Positions 21,380 to 31,929 of a stretch of 64,000 bases of DNA are shown here, one piece after another; within the stretch, counting starts at the first letter, position 1, and the number at the start of each line of letters is the position of its first letter. This stretch comes from Agrypnia vestita. Taxonomy: Eukaryota; Arthropoda; Insecta; Trichoptera; Phryganeidae. A model generated the notes under the pieces. The model was not told where the DNA came from. It did not search any database and saw nothing but the letters and a program-made list of their open reading frames with translations. The position numbers and the translations under genes are program-made. The stretch lies in contig JADDOH010003976.1 in NCBI GenBank assembly GCA_016648135.1, positions 61,171 to 125,170 of the forward strand, written 5' to 3'.

Positions 21380-21690
21380 AGATATATTATATTTTTTATG
21401 GGAAAGTAGGTATGGAAATCTTTGGGTGTTCATAGGGCTGTATATCGTACGGCTGGCTAAGTGATCACTTACACAATGTAACATTCGCCATTTCCACCCA
21501 TGATAGAATACCACGTCTATCAAATTTTTGTAAGTTGTACATATTTAAGTTTTACGACCCGTTCCATATGTACGTTGTTATAATCATTAGCGCGACCAAA
21601 GTTTTTTTTTCATTCCACTTAATTTTTTCTTTTAAATTCTCTACGAGACATCTACAATATATCTTGATTAATGATGTCCCTGTTTACAAT
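21380..21690. repeat. Repeat K, copy 1
   Basis: Shares GAAATCTTTGGGTGTTCAT, AAGTGATCACTTAC and CACCCATGATAGAATACCA with the copies at 60,082-60,290 (inverted) and 61,741-61,985. The ends TCAAGATATATTATA and TACAATATATCTTGA are roughly inverted. Confidence 0.7.
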
Positions 21691-21694
21691 GTTT

Positions 21695-22330
21695 CCTTAA
21701 AAATCAGAATGTCTGTATCTCAGTCAGTGTTTCATTTTCATTTACAGAAACATAATTTCTTGCCAACACCACTCGCTCATCTCTGACAACTTTAATTTTC
21801 AGTTAACTGAAAACTAATGGCCTAATTATTTTAAATGTCACGAGGAGCTAAACAAACGCCGCCGAAACAATCGAAAACGGAAACTTTTTTGTCCCGAATG
21901 TACAAAAAACGAACAAACCGCGGAATAAAGTATTCTTTGTCCCGCGCTTCGTAATTTGTTATTATTAGAGCCAAAAAACAATTGAATGTTAATCTCGCAC
22001 CAATCACGAGCGTCCTGGTGTCAAATCTCAATGACAAACAATAGGATACAATTATACGTAGTGACGCAAGCCCGGCTTGTGCCCTGTGTACGTTCTACTT
22101 GTCTAGTTTTATTCAATTTGTCATCACTTTAAGGCAGTTTAACTATTTTGCTTTACATAATGCGCAAGCCCGTGACTCCACGTGATACGCGAACACGACA
22201 AATACGAAATTAAATTCAATAAATAATAATGTAGCAAGCTCGAATTTATTATGTTCTATATGGTACAAGCGAGTTAAATACATATACAGGACGATTGACG
22301 ATCGTTGCAAAGTATGGAGGGACATTTCAA
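21695..22330. other. No recognisable feature
   Basis: Short open frames on the minus strand lack recognisable motifs. Confidence 0.4.
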
Positions 22331-22337
22331 AGCATAA

Positions 22338-22600
22338 ATGTACTGATACACATGCTTATTTTTGAGCATGCTCAAAACTAATGCACACACTTGCTCGTTA
22401 TTAGTAAGCTTATTTTAAACATGCTCATGATGCATTTTTCATGATAAAAAGTTTGTTACAGCATTTCTAATACCTTCATTTGCTCACGGAGTACACTCGT
22501 TTATAGATGAACATGTTCTACTATCTAAAAGTACTCATTTAGAGCCATTTAAGCCGTAAAGGAAATAAATAATTTTTAGTAGAGTTACAAAAAGCAACGG
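22338..22600. repeat. H2-related fragment (GAGCATGC repeats)
   Basis: Begins TGTACTGATACACATGCTTA, like the ends of H2 at 28,803 and 35,639. It is rich in GAGCATGCTC-type palindromes. The coding centre and the second terminus are not recognisable. Confidence 0.55.
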
Positions 22601-22735
22601 TACTCCAAAAACAATCCGACCAATAAAGTTAATTATTTATTATTAATTATGAATTGTTTTTCTCTCATGTAATAACTTAACTTTTAAGCTTTACGTCAAT
22701 TGAAAAATTTGTTAATTGTATAGTACATATTAATA

Positions 22736-23105
22736 CTGGAAATTAATAAAGCACTAAGTGCCAAAATTAAAATTTTTAATATAAGCAGGTATACAGATTA
22801 GTACTACACGCCTTCGCCAGTACATTAAATACTACACTGAAGTCCTATCTGTGTTAATTTCTTAATTATATGGGAAGGTCGCGTCATTTTATTATAATTA
22901 AGGCACTGAACGACATGGGTATTTTTTAGTTTTTAGTATTAAAATAGCTAACTGACGTAAGGTAGGTACTTGCGTGTAATATTGTTCAAAATATTGATGA
23001 AAAAGTGTGAAAAAATAGCACATAAAGAGCGAAAAAGACTATATTTTCTTTTTACATTGTATCTTTAATGTACATTCTGGCACTTAGTGCTTTATTAATT
23101 TCCAG
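22736..23105. repeat. MITE with a perfect 28-bp terminal inverted repeat
   Basis: The left end 22,736-22,763 (CTGGAAATTAATAAAGCACT, then AAGTGCCA) is the exact reverse complement of 23,078-23,105. The interior is AT-rich and non-coding. The GCACTAAGTGCC box recurs at 3.2-3.9 kb. Confidence 0.85.
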
Positions 23106-23112
23106 CATTCAT

Positions 23113-23164
23113 ATATCAAATTGTGAACCATTATATGACATAATAATGGTTCACAATTTGATAT
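23113..23164. repeat. Perfect hairpin, 22-bp arms
   Basis: ATATCAAATTGTGAACCATT with AT is followed, after an 8-nt loop, by its exact reverse complement. It lies 7 bp from the end of the MITE at 22,736-23,105. Confidence 0.9.
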
Positions 23165-23439
23165 ACTATGAACTATATTTATCATGTTGTTCACGAGATA
23201 AGAATCGATCAGAAAATGCCAAAAATGCTTCGTGCTGGGAAACTGAAGAACGACAAGTTCGCCCTGTTAACCGTCCTCATCCTCTGTGGTAAGGCGACAT
23301 AATAAACAAATGTGTACCTCTCAAAATGATAATTGATTTAATAATTATTAATATATTTAATATCTTTCCTGAAGACATGTTTGACTTTCCATGTTCATAA
23401 ATGCCGCTGCTTCTGTGAAACTATATACACCGACGCTAG

Positions 23440-23706
23440 ATGGCGTCGGTCACGCGCCGGCGCGAGAAAACAAAAACATATTTTTTAAACACTGTAACGA
23501 TTGCTCTGGTTTTGATTGCGAACAGACACACCTATAATCGATTCGTAAATTTTGGAATCATATTGTTCTCTGTGATTTTCACCAGTTCATATTCTTTTCG
23601 CGTGTTATTTGTGACGTGGAAGAACCATAAGACTTCTCAAGATATCTGCAAAAGGACGGCGCAAAGATCCTTGCGACCGGATAAGTTCGACTGCCTTCGA
23701 GGATAA
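23440..23706 (+). CDS. Unrecognised open frame, 88 codons
   Basis: Starts MASVTRRREKTK, has a hydrophobic middle (TIALVLIAN, GIILFSVIFTSSY) and a basic end. An AG acceptor-like site (TTTTCACCAG) lies inside it. There is no recognisable domain and no second copy in the window. It could be an exon or chance. Confidence 0.15.
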   Translation: MASVTRRREKTKTYFLNTVTIALVLIANRHTYNRFVNFGIILFSVIFTSSYSFRVLFVTWKNHKTSQDICKRTAQRSLRPDKFDCLRG

Positions 23707-23709
23707 ATA

Positions 23710-24400
23710 ATCTATCACAGGTCAGTGGTCATATGTTCCTCAGAGAGAGAAAACGTAATTTGACATTCTTTTGCATTATCATATTGAGAGGTATTATTAC
23801 AGTTGAACATTAAATTCACCCAACGGATGGCTATTTACACGCCGTCCGCCCACAAAGAAACACTCTGTTTGTATACCTCTATCTCTTAACATAACTCTCT
23901 TGACAATCTAGTTGACAGTTAGAACCACGTAATAAGGATTTTTATACGTGCATGCAATATTAAATAATCAATGAAGAACTACGAGGTTGCACCGACCATC
24001 CTGTATATAGCAACACATCATAACATAAATGTCACCTGACGTCAATATGTCTATTACTAACACGCGTGCGTCAGAGCATGATTCAAGCCACTGAACGAAA
24101 TTATTTTATAACCGTATCCATCTCTTGATTACCAGTTTGATTTATCAAAAACGCGCGCCGGACTAACACAGCACGATTGCTATTTTTTTTATATAAAGAT
24201 GCAAACCAACTCGCAACGTAGCTCGATCCGCAGCCATGTGATGTAGGGAGGTCGTGATTATTGTTCTTTGAATCGAACGGTGAAATGTTCAAAGCCCAGT
24301 TATTGAATAATTTCCATCCAAGAGTTAGTAAGGGAGATACTATAGATGTACCAGTATAAATTGCGTGTGAGGGAGGGCGTCCCTGTCGCGTAACAGAAGT
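23710..24400. other. No recognisable feature
   Basis: Mixed composition. No repeat or domain recognised. Confidence 0.4.
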
Positions 24401-24506
24401 TGTCAGGGTGTAAATTTATTACACAATACATAATGTACAGAATGTCCGGTGACCGGTGCCAGAGCCTTTTATAGAAATTTGGTCGGGCAACACTAAAGAA
24501 ACAAAC

Positions 24507-24648
24507 CAGTAATGGCGGCCGCTCTATCTGTCAACCTGTCAAAAGGTAGTATCGGTCCATTATTTGCTTTTTCAGCTTCGCAAAACTTTAATACTTCATT
24601 GGCAATTGTTCTTGCACCATCCCGGACTGTTTAGGATGTTTTGGACAT
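24507..24648 (-). pseudogene. Degenerate first exon of a Tc1-like/DDE_3-type transposon protein
   Basis: The minus frame reads MSKTS, a stop, then TVRDGARTIANEVLKFCEAE, then KANNGPILPFDRLTDRAAAI and TG. This resembles the N-terminal helical segment (VRDGAR-I--V-------NN-P-LP-D---RAA--TG) of a protein type widely repeated in insect genomes and linked to DDE_3 transposases. It ends at a GTTTGT donor-like site in phase 1, as expected for a first exon. The in-frame TAA after residue 5 makes it non-functional. Family naming is from memory of the motif and is tentative. Confidence 0.4.
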
Positions 24649-24649
24649 A

Positions 24650-25299
24650 ATAATTCTACCGTAATAAACTTTCTACCGTACCAAATCTCATGAGTACACA
24701 TTCCACATCTTTGAAATGAAAATCCTACAGAGAATATTTGTGGACACAGTGAGCTGTGTACATATGTAAGCTGTATGCCAACTTGACTGAGATGGGTTAG
24801 ACACGCCCAGCGAACATACGCCAGCTTCTCCCAAGACGACCCCTTATCAACTAGCTTGACCCAAGGCGAGACGGCTGAACTGAACTCGGATGTCAGGACT
24901 ACAGGAATGAGGGCTTGAAGGATGCCACCTAGAGATGGGCAGCAATCGAGATGTGTCGAACCCTTCTAGAGTTGTCGCGTCGGTGGTATACACTCAGTCC
25001 TATTTTATATTTATTCAGTAACTAACGTACGAAAGTACATATTGACTCTTCATCGGACGCTTATTAAGGCCAAAATCATTACAATTCTAAATGAAATTGA
25101 TAGCTACACTTTTTCGCCATTCATTCATAATTCATCGCCAGAATTCCAGTACTAATTATCTGTCAAATGCTGAATTCAGTAGAATATTAAAAACTGGTAA
25201 TGAATTTGGTGATATGGTTGAGTATTCAATGATAGTCTAGTGAAAATAAAGTTTATACTTGAAGAGACGATATTATTTCATTACTAACTGCTGTTAACA
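24650..25299. other. No recognisable feature
   Basis: No repeat, domain or long frame. Confidence 0.4.
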
Positions 25300-25712
25300 T
25301 ATACATGTAATAATGTGTAATATATATTTTTTTATACACATTACTGCTCCGTATTTTATATTTTTAATTTTCATTTTTACACTCATATTTTAATGCTTAT
25401 ATTATGTTTTAAATTTATATTTTTATACTCATATTTTATTTTAACGCTTATTTTGTGTTTTAAATTTATATTATAAATTTTTATTTTAATTTTTATACTC
25501 ATATTTTAATGCTTATACCTGATACTTTCACTGCTTACACCTTTTATTGCTTTTTATAGATGTAGGTACTTTATATTCATATATTTTATATTTTACTGCT
25601 TATATTCCGATATTGTTTAATGTATGTACTTTTTGATTTTATGTATTATTTTTTTTATGTAAAAGCCTGTAATGGGCGTAAAAAAGTAAATAAATAAATA
25701 AATAAAAGTACA
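25300..25712 (+). mobile_element. LINE 3' UTR and tail
   Basis: T-rich sequence made of repeated TTTATATTTTTATACTCAT-like phrases ends in GTAAAAGCCTGTAATGGGCG and a run of TAAA units. The end motif parallels the GTAAAAGCCCTATAGGGCG end of the LINE copies at 41-818 and 53,978-54,890. No coding portion remains. Confidence 0.6.
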
Positions 25713-26104
25713 GACAACAGACAGAAAAAATCTCAACCTTGAGTCGTCACGAAATCATTTATCGATTTTACCTTATCACAACCTTTATTTGCTGCCAACC
25801 GACAAGAGGTTGAATATAAAATTATTCTCAATACGCTATCGAATAACAAAACGATAAAATCTATCCTATCTTTGAGTCAATAGGAAATAATTTTAAAAAA
25901 ATTAAGCCCGCTAGTAACTCCGGGACCTGAAATATCGGAATCGTTGAAATTCCTTATATTTTAGCCTAATTTACATTATATATAAGCACATACATATGAA
26001 AAAATGCAACTTTTTTGTATACATTATATTATTATATTAACATAAATTGCGCAAGTCGTAATTTAAAAAAATTTGGTATTCTAAATATGTTTTATTTTAT
26101 ATAT

Positions 26105-26740
26105 TCATTAGAGACCCTAACAGGATAATGGGAACATAATACTCTAATAATAAATGAAGACTATGCCATTATCCCAACGTTATTGTCTTCGGCACGCTTT
26201 AGTAACATGTATTTTTACATTTATGTATATTTTACATGTACATTTATGTGTATTATATATTTAGTGTTTGAATGTAGTGTGTTCATATGGATCATGGATC
26301 TATAGGTTCAGATTATGAGGTATATTATTATTATTCAGGTTATGTTGTGTATGAGCGAATTTTTGAACGATGATAAGGTACTAAAAGAATATCAGCATCA
26401 ATGTTAGGGTCAGCACAATACATACTTTATGTGCGACACAACCTTGTAATGGGAGAAAAGTAACCAACATTGGCTTATTCTGAAGAATTCCGGGTTTCTT
26501 ATACGGGGTTTAACACGCAAATTTATGTCAGAAAGAGAATCAATAGCTCCACTGATAATCTTATGTAGCACAACGAGATCGGATATTTTCCGTCGGGGCT
26601 CAAGTTTGTGCATCTTGAAAAAGACAAGTCGATCTTCGTAGCTGTGAATGTTATTGTGTTGACCAGCTTTGTATGACAAAATAAGTAGAAACTTTTTCTG
26701 CACTCTGCAATTTATAATTCGCAACAATCGAGATATGAAA
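26105..26740 (-). mobile_element. LINE fragment, Jockey/CR1-like, with 3' UTR
   Basis: The minus frame 26,410-26,727 reads NCRVQKKFLLILSYKAGQHN, then YEDRLVFFKMHKLEPRRKIS and DLVVLHKIISGAIDS, then INLRVKPRIRNPEFF. This is the C-terminal region of Jockey/CR1-type reverse transcriptases (RR..SDL..LHKI...). The 3' part (26,105-26,300), with GTGCCGAAGACAATAACG and ATAATGGCATAG, matches a separate 3' end at 34,190-34,345. It is 5'-truncated. Confidence 0.85.
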
Positions 26741-26964
26741 CACCAACCTTGACAAAACCTACACGATTTCCGGTTTCATCATAGGTTGGCGTCTTTATAC
26801 GACGTCTTTGTTTGGTCTTTGTGTATTCTTACAACTCTTATTAACAGTTTCCTTTTGATAGCTACTCTCCTCAGGATGAACAGCCACCCAGTCTCTTGTT
26901 TGTGTGCCTACATTTTATAAAATTGTACAGATATAATCAATTCTTTGAACTTAGCGTTGATTTA

Positions 26965-27684
26965 AGCCGTGTATTAACTAGGGGACAAATTGTCCCTCAA
27001 CAGCACGCGCGGCATAGTGTTTACGTGACGACGCAACGTCGTGCACTGTTCCGCGACGTCGCGCACAACATAGCGCGGCATTTCTACGTGCCGTGGCAAC
27101 GTTGCCATGCGCACGGTACCCGAGCGTGCTCACTGCAACATTCCGCGGAGCGTCAGTACCACGTGGTATGTTTACAAGTGAATACGCATGCGCTGTATCT
27201 GTCAAAATGACAGTGTGGGGAAACGAAATCGTTCTTGAACTCACCGAGCTGTATCGATCGAAGATCGCATAGAATGTCCGTCCTTCTTTCTCTTTACAGT
27301 AGATAATTTCGCATTCTCCTCTTACTTTTCGATAAACTCATTAACATAAACAGGTACGCGGCTGTCATCATAACCTCATAGGGCGATATATTTCCGCGAC
27401 GTCTGGAAAACAATAATTATTTGCAAAAAGGACCTTGTTTTTAATAATATTCAATTTACTACAGTAAAACCTCGTTAATTTGAAATTGCGACCCAAAAAA
27501 ACATTTCGAAATACCGCAGCTGTCATCGTAATCTCATCGGGCGACATTTCCGCGACAAGATATGCGAGTCCCGGTGTGTACACGTCAAATGACCGCGTCA
27601 TTGTCCCCGAAACATGAGCGTAGATGTTGATGCGACATGCCGAGCGGAATGTTTCGCGGTTTGTCCCCTAGTGAATACATGGCT
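26965..27684. mobile_element. PIF/Harbinger-like non-autonomous element H3, copy 1
   Basis: Inverted ends AGCCGTGTATTAACTAGGGG and CCCCTAGTGAATACATGGCT are flanked by TTA (26,962-26,964 and 27,685-27,687). The interior begins with a CpG-rich block of inverted GCGACGTCGCG-type motifs. A short frame at 27,207-27,272 then reads MTVWGNEIVLELTELYRSKI and stops at TAG. This is the start of a MADF-like domain (W...I..L.ELYR..). The element has no transposase. Confidence 0.8.
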
Positions 27685-27687
27685 TTA

Positions 27688-28300
27688 TGTTGGAGGAATG
27701 TAGTTTAGTCATGCAGGACGTTGAAACGATCGGCAAGTTGCCAAGTGCACTCGCTTAGCAACGGCGGCCTGTGCCAACGTGAACGTTGACAACCAAACGA
27801 GGCCTTGCGTCGCTTCGTAATAACCATCGCTATCGAAATCGTTCGCCATTACCGACTGCCCCCAGGTAGCCTTTAGGCGACAATTAATTACTCTTGTGTT
27901 CTCCTGACAGACTCGAAAGGTCCTGCCGGTGAGACATCGCACCTCGGAGAAGGCCTTTGAGTACTTACCTTTGAGTGATTAATTAATATGTTGATACGGG
28001 TTACTGTAGCTGTATCCAGTTACATCATGTTACCGAGAAATATCACAAGTTATGGCAGCTTTGAAACGAATATAATTATTTAGTTATAATAATGTACAGT
28101 ACGTTATTGTATTAAACATTTTTACAATTTTGTAATACACGAACCGACTGATATGGTTAATTTTTTTATTATTTTATTGAAGGCCTTTATTCGAAATTTA
28201 TAGTGTTATACATTTCATCGCCATTCATTTTTTTCATTGATACCACCCTAACAGCATCTTAGTACACGAATCAATACAACATACATATATACAACTTTAA
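27688..28300. other. No recognisable feature
   Basis: Nothing recognised in 27,688-28,280. From 28,290 a short stretch (ACAACTTTAAAATTTTTGAT) resembles an end of repeat K. Confidence 0.4.
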
Positions 28301-28355
28301 AATTTTTGATAATGTGTGGATGTTCTTATGTTGGAATTGGCGAACGTTACACTGT

Positions 28356-28397
28356 GGCTTGTGACCTGTATTAGCCAGCTAATACAGGTCACAAGCC
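28356..28397. repeat. Perfect hairpin, 20-bp arms, 2-nt loop
   Basis: GGCTTGTGACCTGTATTAGC is followed by CA and its exact reverse complement. Confidence 0.92.
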
Positions 28398-28812
28398 CTG
28401 CGGCCACCCTATAAAGACGTCCATGCATGTTTCCCATATACACAATGGTCTCGTCTCAGTGATACTTCTATAATTTATCTTGATGAAATATAATCTAGAC
28501 CGGAATCTAAGCTAAAGAATTTATTCACAGTAAATACAAAGTACAAAATTCATGGCGTGCAATAATACACGCGGAAAACTTCGTGTTACCTACTTACAAT
28601 TTATTTACACTCTGGGAACGCGCTCTGTCTCGAAAGCAAAAAGCGATAAGCGATAATGCAATTTGTTTGCTGTCAGCCTCGATCGAAGGGAAGACATCTA
28701 ATAGTGTTGTACGCCGTCGGTTCAGGATACGCGATCAATCTGCCGTCCGTTTCAACGTTTCTTATTGGATTTATCTTGGAGTTTCATCGCTAATTTCCGT
28801 AAAGGTACTGAT

Positions 28813-29076
28813 AAGCCGCCTCTACACTACTAGCGAAGTCGGCCGAAGTTAAGCGAATAATATAGTGTAGAGGGGTACTTCGTGCTACTTCGGCTCGCCG
28901 CGGACGACTTCCGAAAGTTTGGTTCGGTTTTTGGGCCGAGTCAAAGGAATCGAAGTGACCCGAAGTTCGTACGAAGTACTATTTATTCTATGGGCAACTG
29001 AGTTCCTAAAATGTAAACACATACTTCGGGTTAGTTCGGACTTCGGCCGACTTTGCGAGCAGTGTAGTGCCGGCTT
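28813..29076. repeat. MITE nested in H2 copy A
   Basis: The left end AAGCCGCCTCTACACTACTA with GCGAAGTCGGCCGAAGT is mirrored at the right by ACTTCGGCCGACTTTGCGA with GCAGTGTAGTGCCGGCTT. The TIR is about 37 bp with few mismatches. H2 sequence resumes on either side (GGTACTGATA, then ACACAAGCTTATTAGTGGC). Confidence 0.8.
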
Positions 29077-29330
29077 TACACAAGCTTATTAGTGGCACGT
29101 GAGCATGCGCAGTATTGACCTTCTTTAGCCCTTGCTTATTAGTGGCATGTGTGTACGCACATTGAGCAATAAGCATGCTCATATTAATGGCATGCTCAAA
29201 AATCAACCGCCGGCTGATTTATGAGCATGCTAATGTCATTCACCATGAGAAGGGGTATCTTTCGAGCATGTGTGAACGGGCTGCTTATTATGAGCATGCT
29301 TATGTCATTCGCGGCTAGTATAGATTATCA

Positions 29331-29504
29331 ATGCGATCTTCACAGTCCGCGACAGACGAAACAAATATGGCGCGTTGGGGAGATGATAAAACATTACTTT
29401 TCGTGACTCACGAATATCTGTGGAATACCCGGTCACCGCTATGTAAAAATAATATAGCAAGAAATAATGTATATGAAACTTTATTAAAAGACACGAATGA
29501 TTAA
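29331..29504 (+). CDS. MADF-like domain fragment, 57 codons, in H2 copy A
   Basis: An intact short frame from ATG to TAA. After a Ser/Thr-rich start it has W16, then LLFVTHEYLWNTRSPLCKNN (residues 22-41) and a short amphipathic tail with VYETLLKD. This matches the first half of the MADF fold (LI..V..YP.LWN..S..YK). MADF proteins are DNA-binding partners encoded beside the transposase in PIF/Harbinger elements, which fits the TAA target duplication. The second half of the domain is absent, and copy B is broken after VTYYRN by an insertion. Whether it is expressed is unknown. Confidence 0.5.
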   Translation: MRSSQSATDETNMARWGDDKTLLFVTHEYLWNTRSPLCKNNIARNNVYETLLKDTND

Positions 29505-29649
29505 AATCTTACAATAAAAATTATAAAAACTAAAATCAATTTGATTTATTGGTTCGCTTGAATTTTCTATTTCGGTTTGCAAAATTTCAATTTTGAACTA
29601 TTCTATGACAAAAGCATGTTACTAATAAGCATGTGTATCTGCACCTTAA

Positions 29650-30085
29650 CGCAGATGCACACTGCGCAGTGAACACGCGGGCTGCAGTCGCCTCGTTGGA
29701 CGACGCGCGCGGTCCGCTGGCCTAGGTCAGGTTGGTCGCCTGACAGACATGGCGGCTGGCGGGCGGCTAGAAGCACCAACGCGCCTAGTAACCAGTAATT
29801 AGCGTATTTAGTAATACGAAGCCCGTACTACGTTTACGCTAAAAGTACCTACTCTTTGCGGGGTGTGACGATTTAATGCGCCACCTATTTCCGCAGGGGA
29901 AGAATGTGAGCCGACGTCACCGCGGGTATCGATTTGAAAATACGTTCTTATTTTTATTCCAAAACTTTGGCAATGCATATTGCACAATAGATAAACTAAA
30001 TTAAAATATTAGGTATTAAAAAGAAAATACTTTGTGTGAAATTTTTCATTTATTTACTGTTTTACAACAAAAACTGTGTTACAAC
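29650..30085. other. Unassigned, GC-rich then AT-rich
   Basis: 29,660-29,790 is CpG-rich (CGCTGGCCTAGG, GGCGGCTGGCGGGCGGC) without a convincing frame. The rest is AT-rich. Confidence 0.35.
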
Positions 30086-30140
30086 AAAAACATGTTGAGT
30101 ATACAGTAAAAAATATTTACTGAATACTCAACATGTTTTT
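30086..30140. repeat. Hairpin, 25-bp arms, one mismatch
   Basis: AAAAACATGTTGAGTATACA with GTAAA, a 5-nt loop, then the inverse with one mismatch. It borders the Penelope-like remnant that follows. Confidence 0.9.
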
Positions 30141-30535
30141 TATATCTACAGGTAAAACATGTAGAAAATTTGACATTAGTATTAAGGCGCACTTTAAATA
30201 GAAATAACTATTCAGAATTTTCTATTCATCTTTTGGAAACAAACTATTCTTTTGATATTAAAAACGGATTAGAAAATTTGCATACAAATACCTAACATCA
30301 ATTAGTAGATAAATTAGAAAAGGTGTTAATGGCCTATTAAATATTATAAACAACCAAATCCTTTTATATTCGTTTTCAAATTAGTTTTCCAACTATCGTA
30401 TATTTATTGTTTGTTTTTGTTGATGTCTATTTTAATTTTTAGTATACATACATTGTTTCCTAATGAAGGGACCATTAGCCCCGAAATGTGTTGATAATTC
30501 AATAAGTAGTGGTTTTGTACAAAGTTTTTTCTTTT
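30141..30535 (+). mobile_element. Penelope-like 3' fragment with decayed hammerhead
   Basis: NNYSEFSIHLLETNYSF and ENLHTNT are the region just after the GIY-YIG core (compare EFAIHLIEKKHAF at 1.7 kb). They are followed by an AT-rich 3' end with a hammerhead-like segment at 30,465-30,500. The core there reads CUAAUGA and the GAAA is followed by U, so it is probably inactive. It ends with GTGGTTTTGTACAAAGTTT, a tail found after other hammerheads here. Confidence 0.75.
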
Positions 30536-30849
30536 TTATTAACGTAAATAATGTTACCACAAAGTTATTTTGCTATTATTGAAGGACTAAATTCAAATAG
30601 TTAGATAAGTAAGAAATGACAAATCGGGGAATAAGTGACATGATTGCAAAATACGCTTCGAAGCAAGATATGGACCAAGAAATCGAGTGCCAGAGATTAG
30701 ATAATACATAAGTAGTAAACTAAACTAAGAAAGGGTCTATCACTAGCCACCGATGCGATGTTAATACGTCATTAGCCTCATTGATATAGTACAGTTATAA
30801 GTGAAAATACAAATAAATGTATAACTAAAATATTGATTTTATTATTTGT

Positions 30850-31330
30850 TTGTATCCACTTATTATTTATCAATTACACCTACATGTTTCGGAAAAACCT
30901 TTCCATCATCAGGGTGTTGTATAAATGTCAAAATATTAAAATGAATTATGTGCTTTGTTTTTCTAAATTATTTTTAAATATTATTGCTGAAGTTTTTGAT
31001 TACACACAATTATTGGATTTTTTTTTTGAATCGGACTAGCAGTTAAATTTAATTGATTATATTAATAATATTTTGTTTACTTTTACATGCTTTACTAATT
31101 TCTAATGATTCTAAATTATTCAATTTCAGACCAAAATTATTTATGCGTAAAATAGAAAGTCCTAAATATTTATCAAAACCGTGATCAATTTTCTAATAAA
31201 TGATTTGCAAATTCAGAAAAACCATTATTATTCAGACATCCTAAATGCTCTTTTACTTTAAAATTTCGAAAATGCCAATCTACAAAGTAAGCTGAACCAA
31301 TTGAAAAAATAAATGTAGAACTGACTGTTT
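30850..31330 (-). mobile_element. Penelope-like 3' fragment with intact hammerhead
   Basis: Minus-strand translation in shifting frames gives EHLGCLNNNGFSEFANHLLE and FGLKLNNLESLEISKACKS, the post-GIY-YIG region of Penelope-like proteins, ending near 31,080. The 3' non-coding end carries a hammerhead with intact core at 30,876-30,917. A related shorter remnant lies at 39,596-39,790. Confidence 0.8.
30876..30917 (-). ncRNA. Hammerhead ribozyme motif, intact core
   Basis: On the minus strand: stem I ACACC/GGUGU (5 bp), core CUGAUGA (30,906-30,912), stem II GGAAA/UUUCC with loop GGUU, GAAAC (30,886-30,890), spacer AU and cleavage triplet GUA. Every invariant base is present and all three helices fit. 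Minimal stem III as in Penelope-type ribozymes. Confidence 0.82.
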
Positions 31331-31929
31331 TTGAAGTAACGAGGCGGTGGATTCAAAGCGAGAATAAATTACCGCATCCGCTCTCGCGGGCGATGCTCGT
31401 CACGCCGCGTGACAAGGTGCCACCGTCGGGGATTAATTGTATTCAACATCCAAATGCAATGTGATCCATTTCCGCGCTGTGCCGTGTGACACTAGTTCAG
31501 AGGATGTGGTTACCAAAGTTGACAGTACCGCGACCCACCAAAAAAATCAATTTTCGGAACCCGCCTCCTGCCTCGCGTTTTCCTAATTCATATTGTAACC
31601 ATATGAAAGACTGTAGAATTAAGAAAAAAAGAAAAACGACCAAATATTATCGCGTCGACTTCAATTTTAGTCATCTTTAATCACGGTGAATTTGATACGT
31701 CCAATTTATTTCCGTTTTTAGTCTTAATAGAAACCATGACAGAAAATTCCACTTCACCTGAGGTAGTGTACTTTCGTGGCTACGTCAGACAAGCAGGGAT
31801 AAGTATCAGCAACTGAAAGCCAGAATTTTGCTAATTGCTTGCAATTAAAAGTATTTTTCAGTGAATCAATAAGCTCTTCACTTGCTTTTATTGACATTTC
31901 AATCGGTATGTTGTCTTGAAATGGATTTT
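31331..31929. other. Unassigned
   Basis: 31,360-31,500 is GC-rich. The frame at 31,486-31,680 is basic, with no recognisable motif. Confidence 0.35.

Larger units (their letters stand above)
28803..29646. mobile_element. PIF/Harbinger-like non-autonomous element H2, copy A
   Basis: Ends AGGTACTGAT... and ...ATCTGCACCT are flanked by TAA (28,800-28,802 and 29,647-29,649). The element contains many GAGCATGC/GCATGCTC palindromes at both ends and a MADF-like reading frame at 29,331-29,504. Its left end is interrupted by another MITE at 28,813-29,076. It aligns with copy B at 35,639-36,683. Confidence 0.8.

Noticed and set aside
24400..24480. LTR end suggested by TATAAAAGG, AATAAA and a terminal TGACA on the minus strand
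   Set aside because: No second LTR, primer-binding site, or target duplication could be found.
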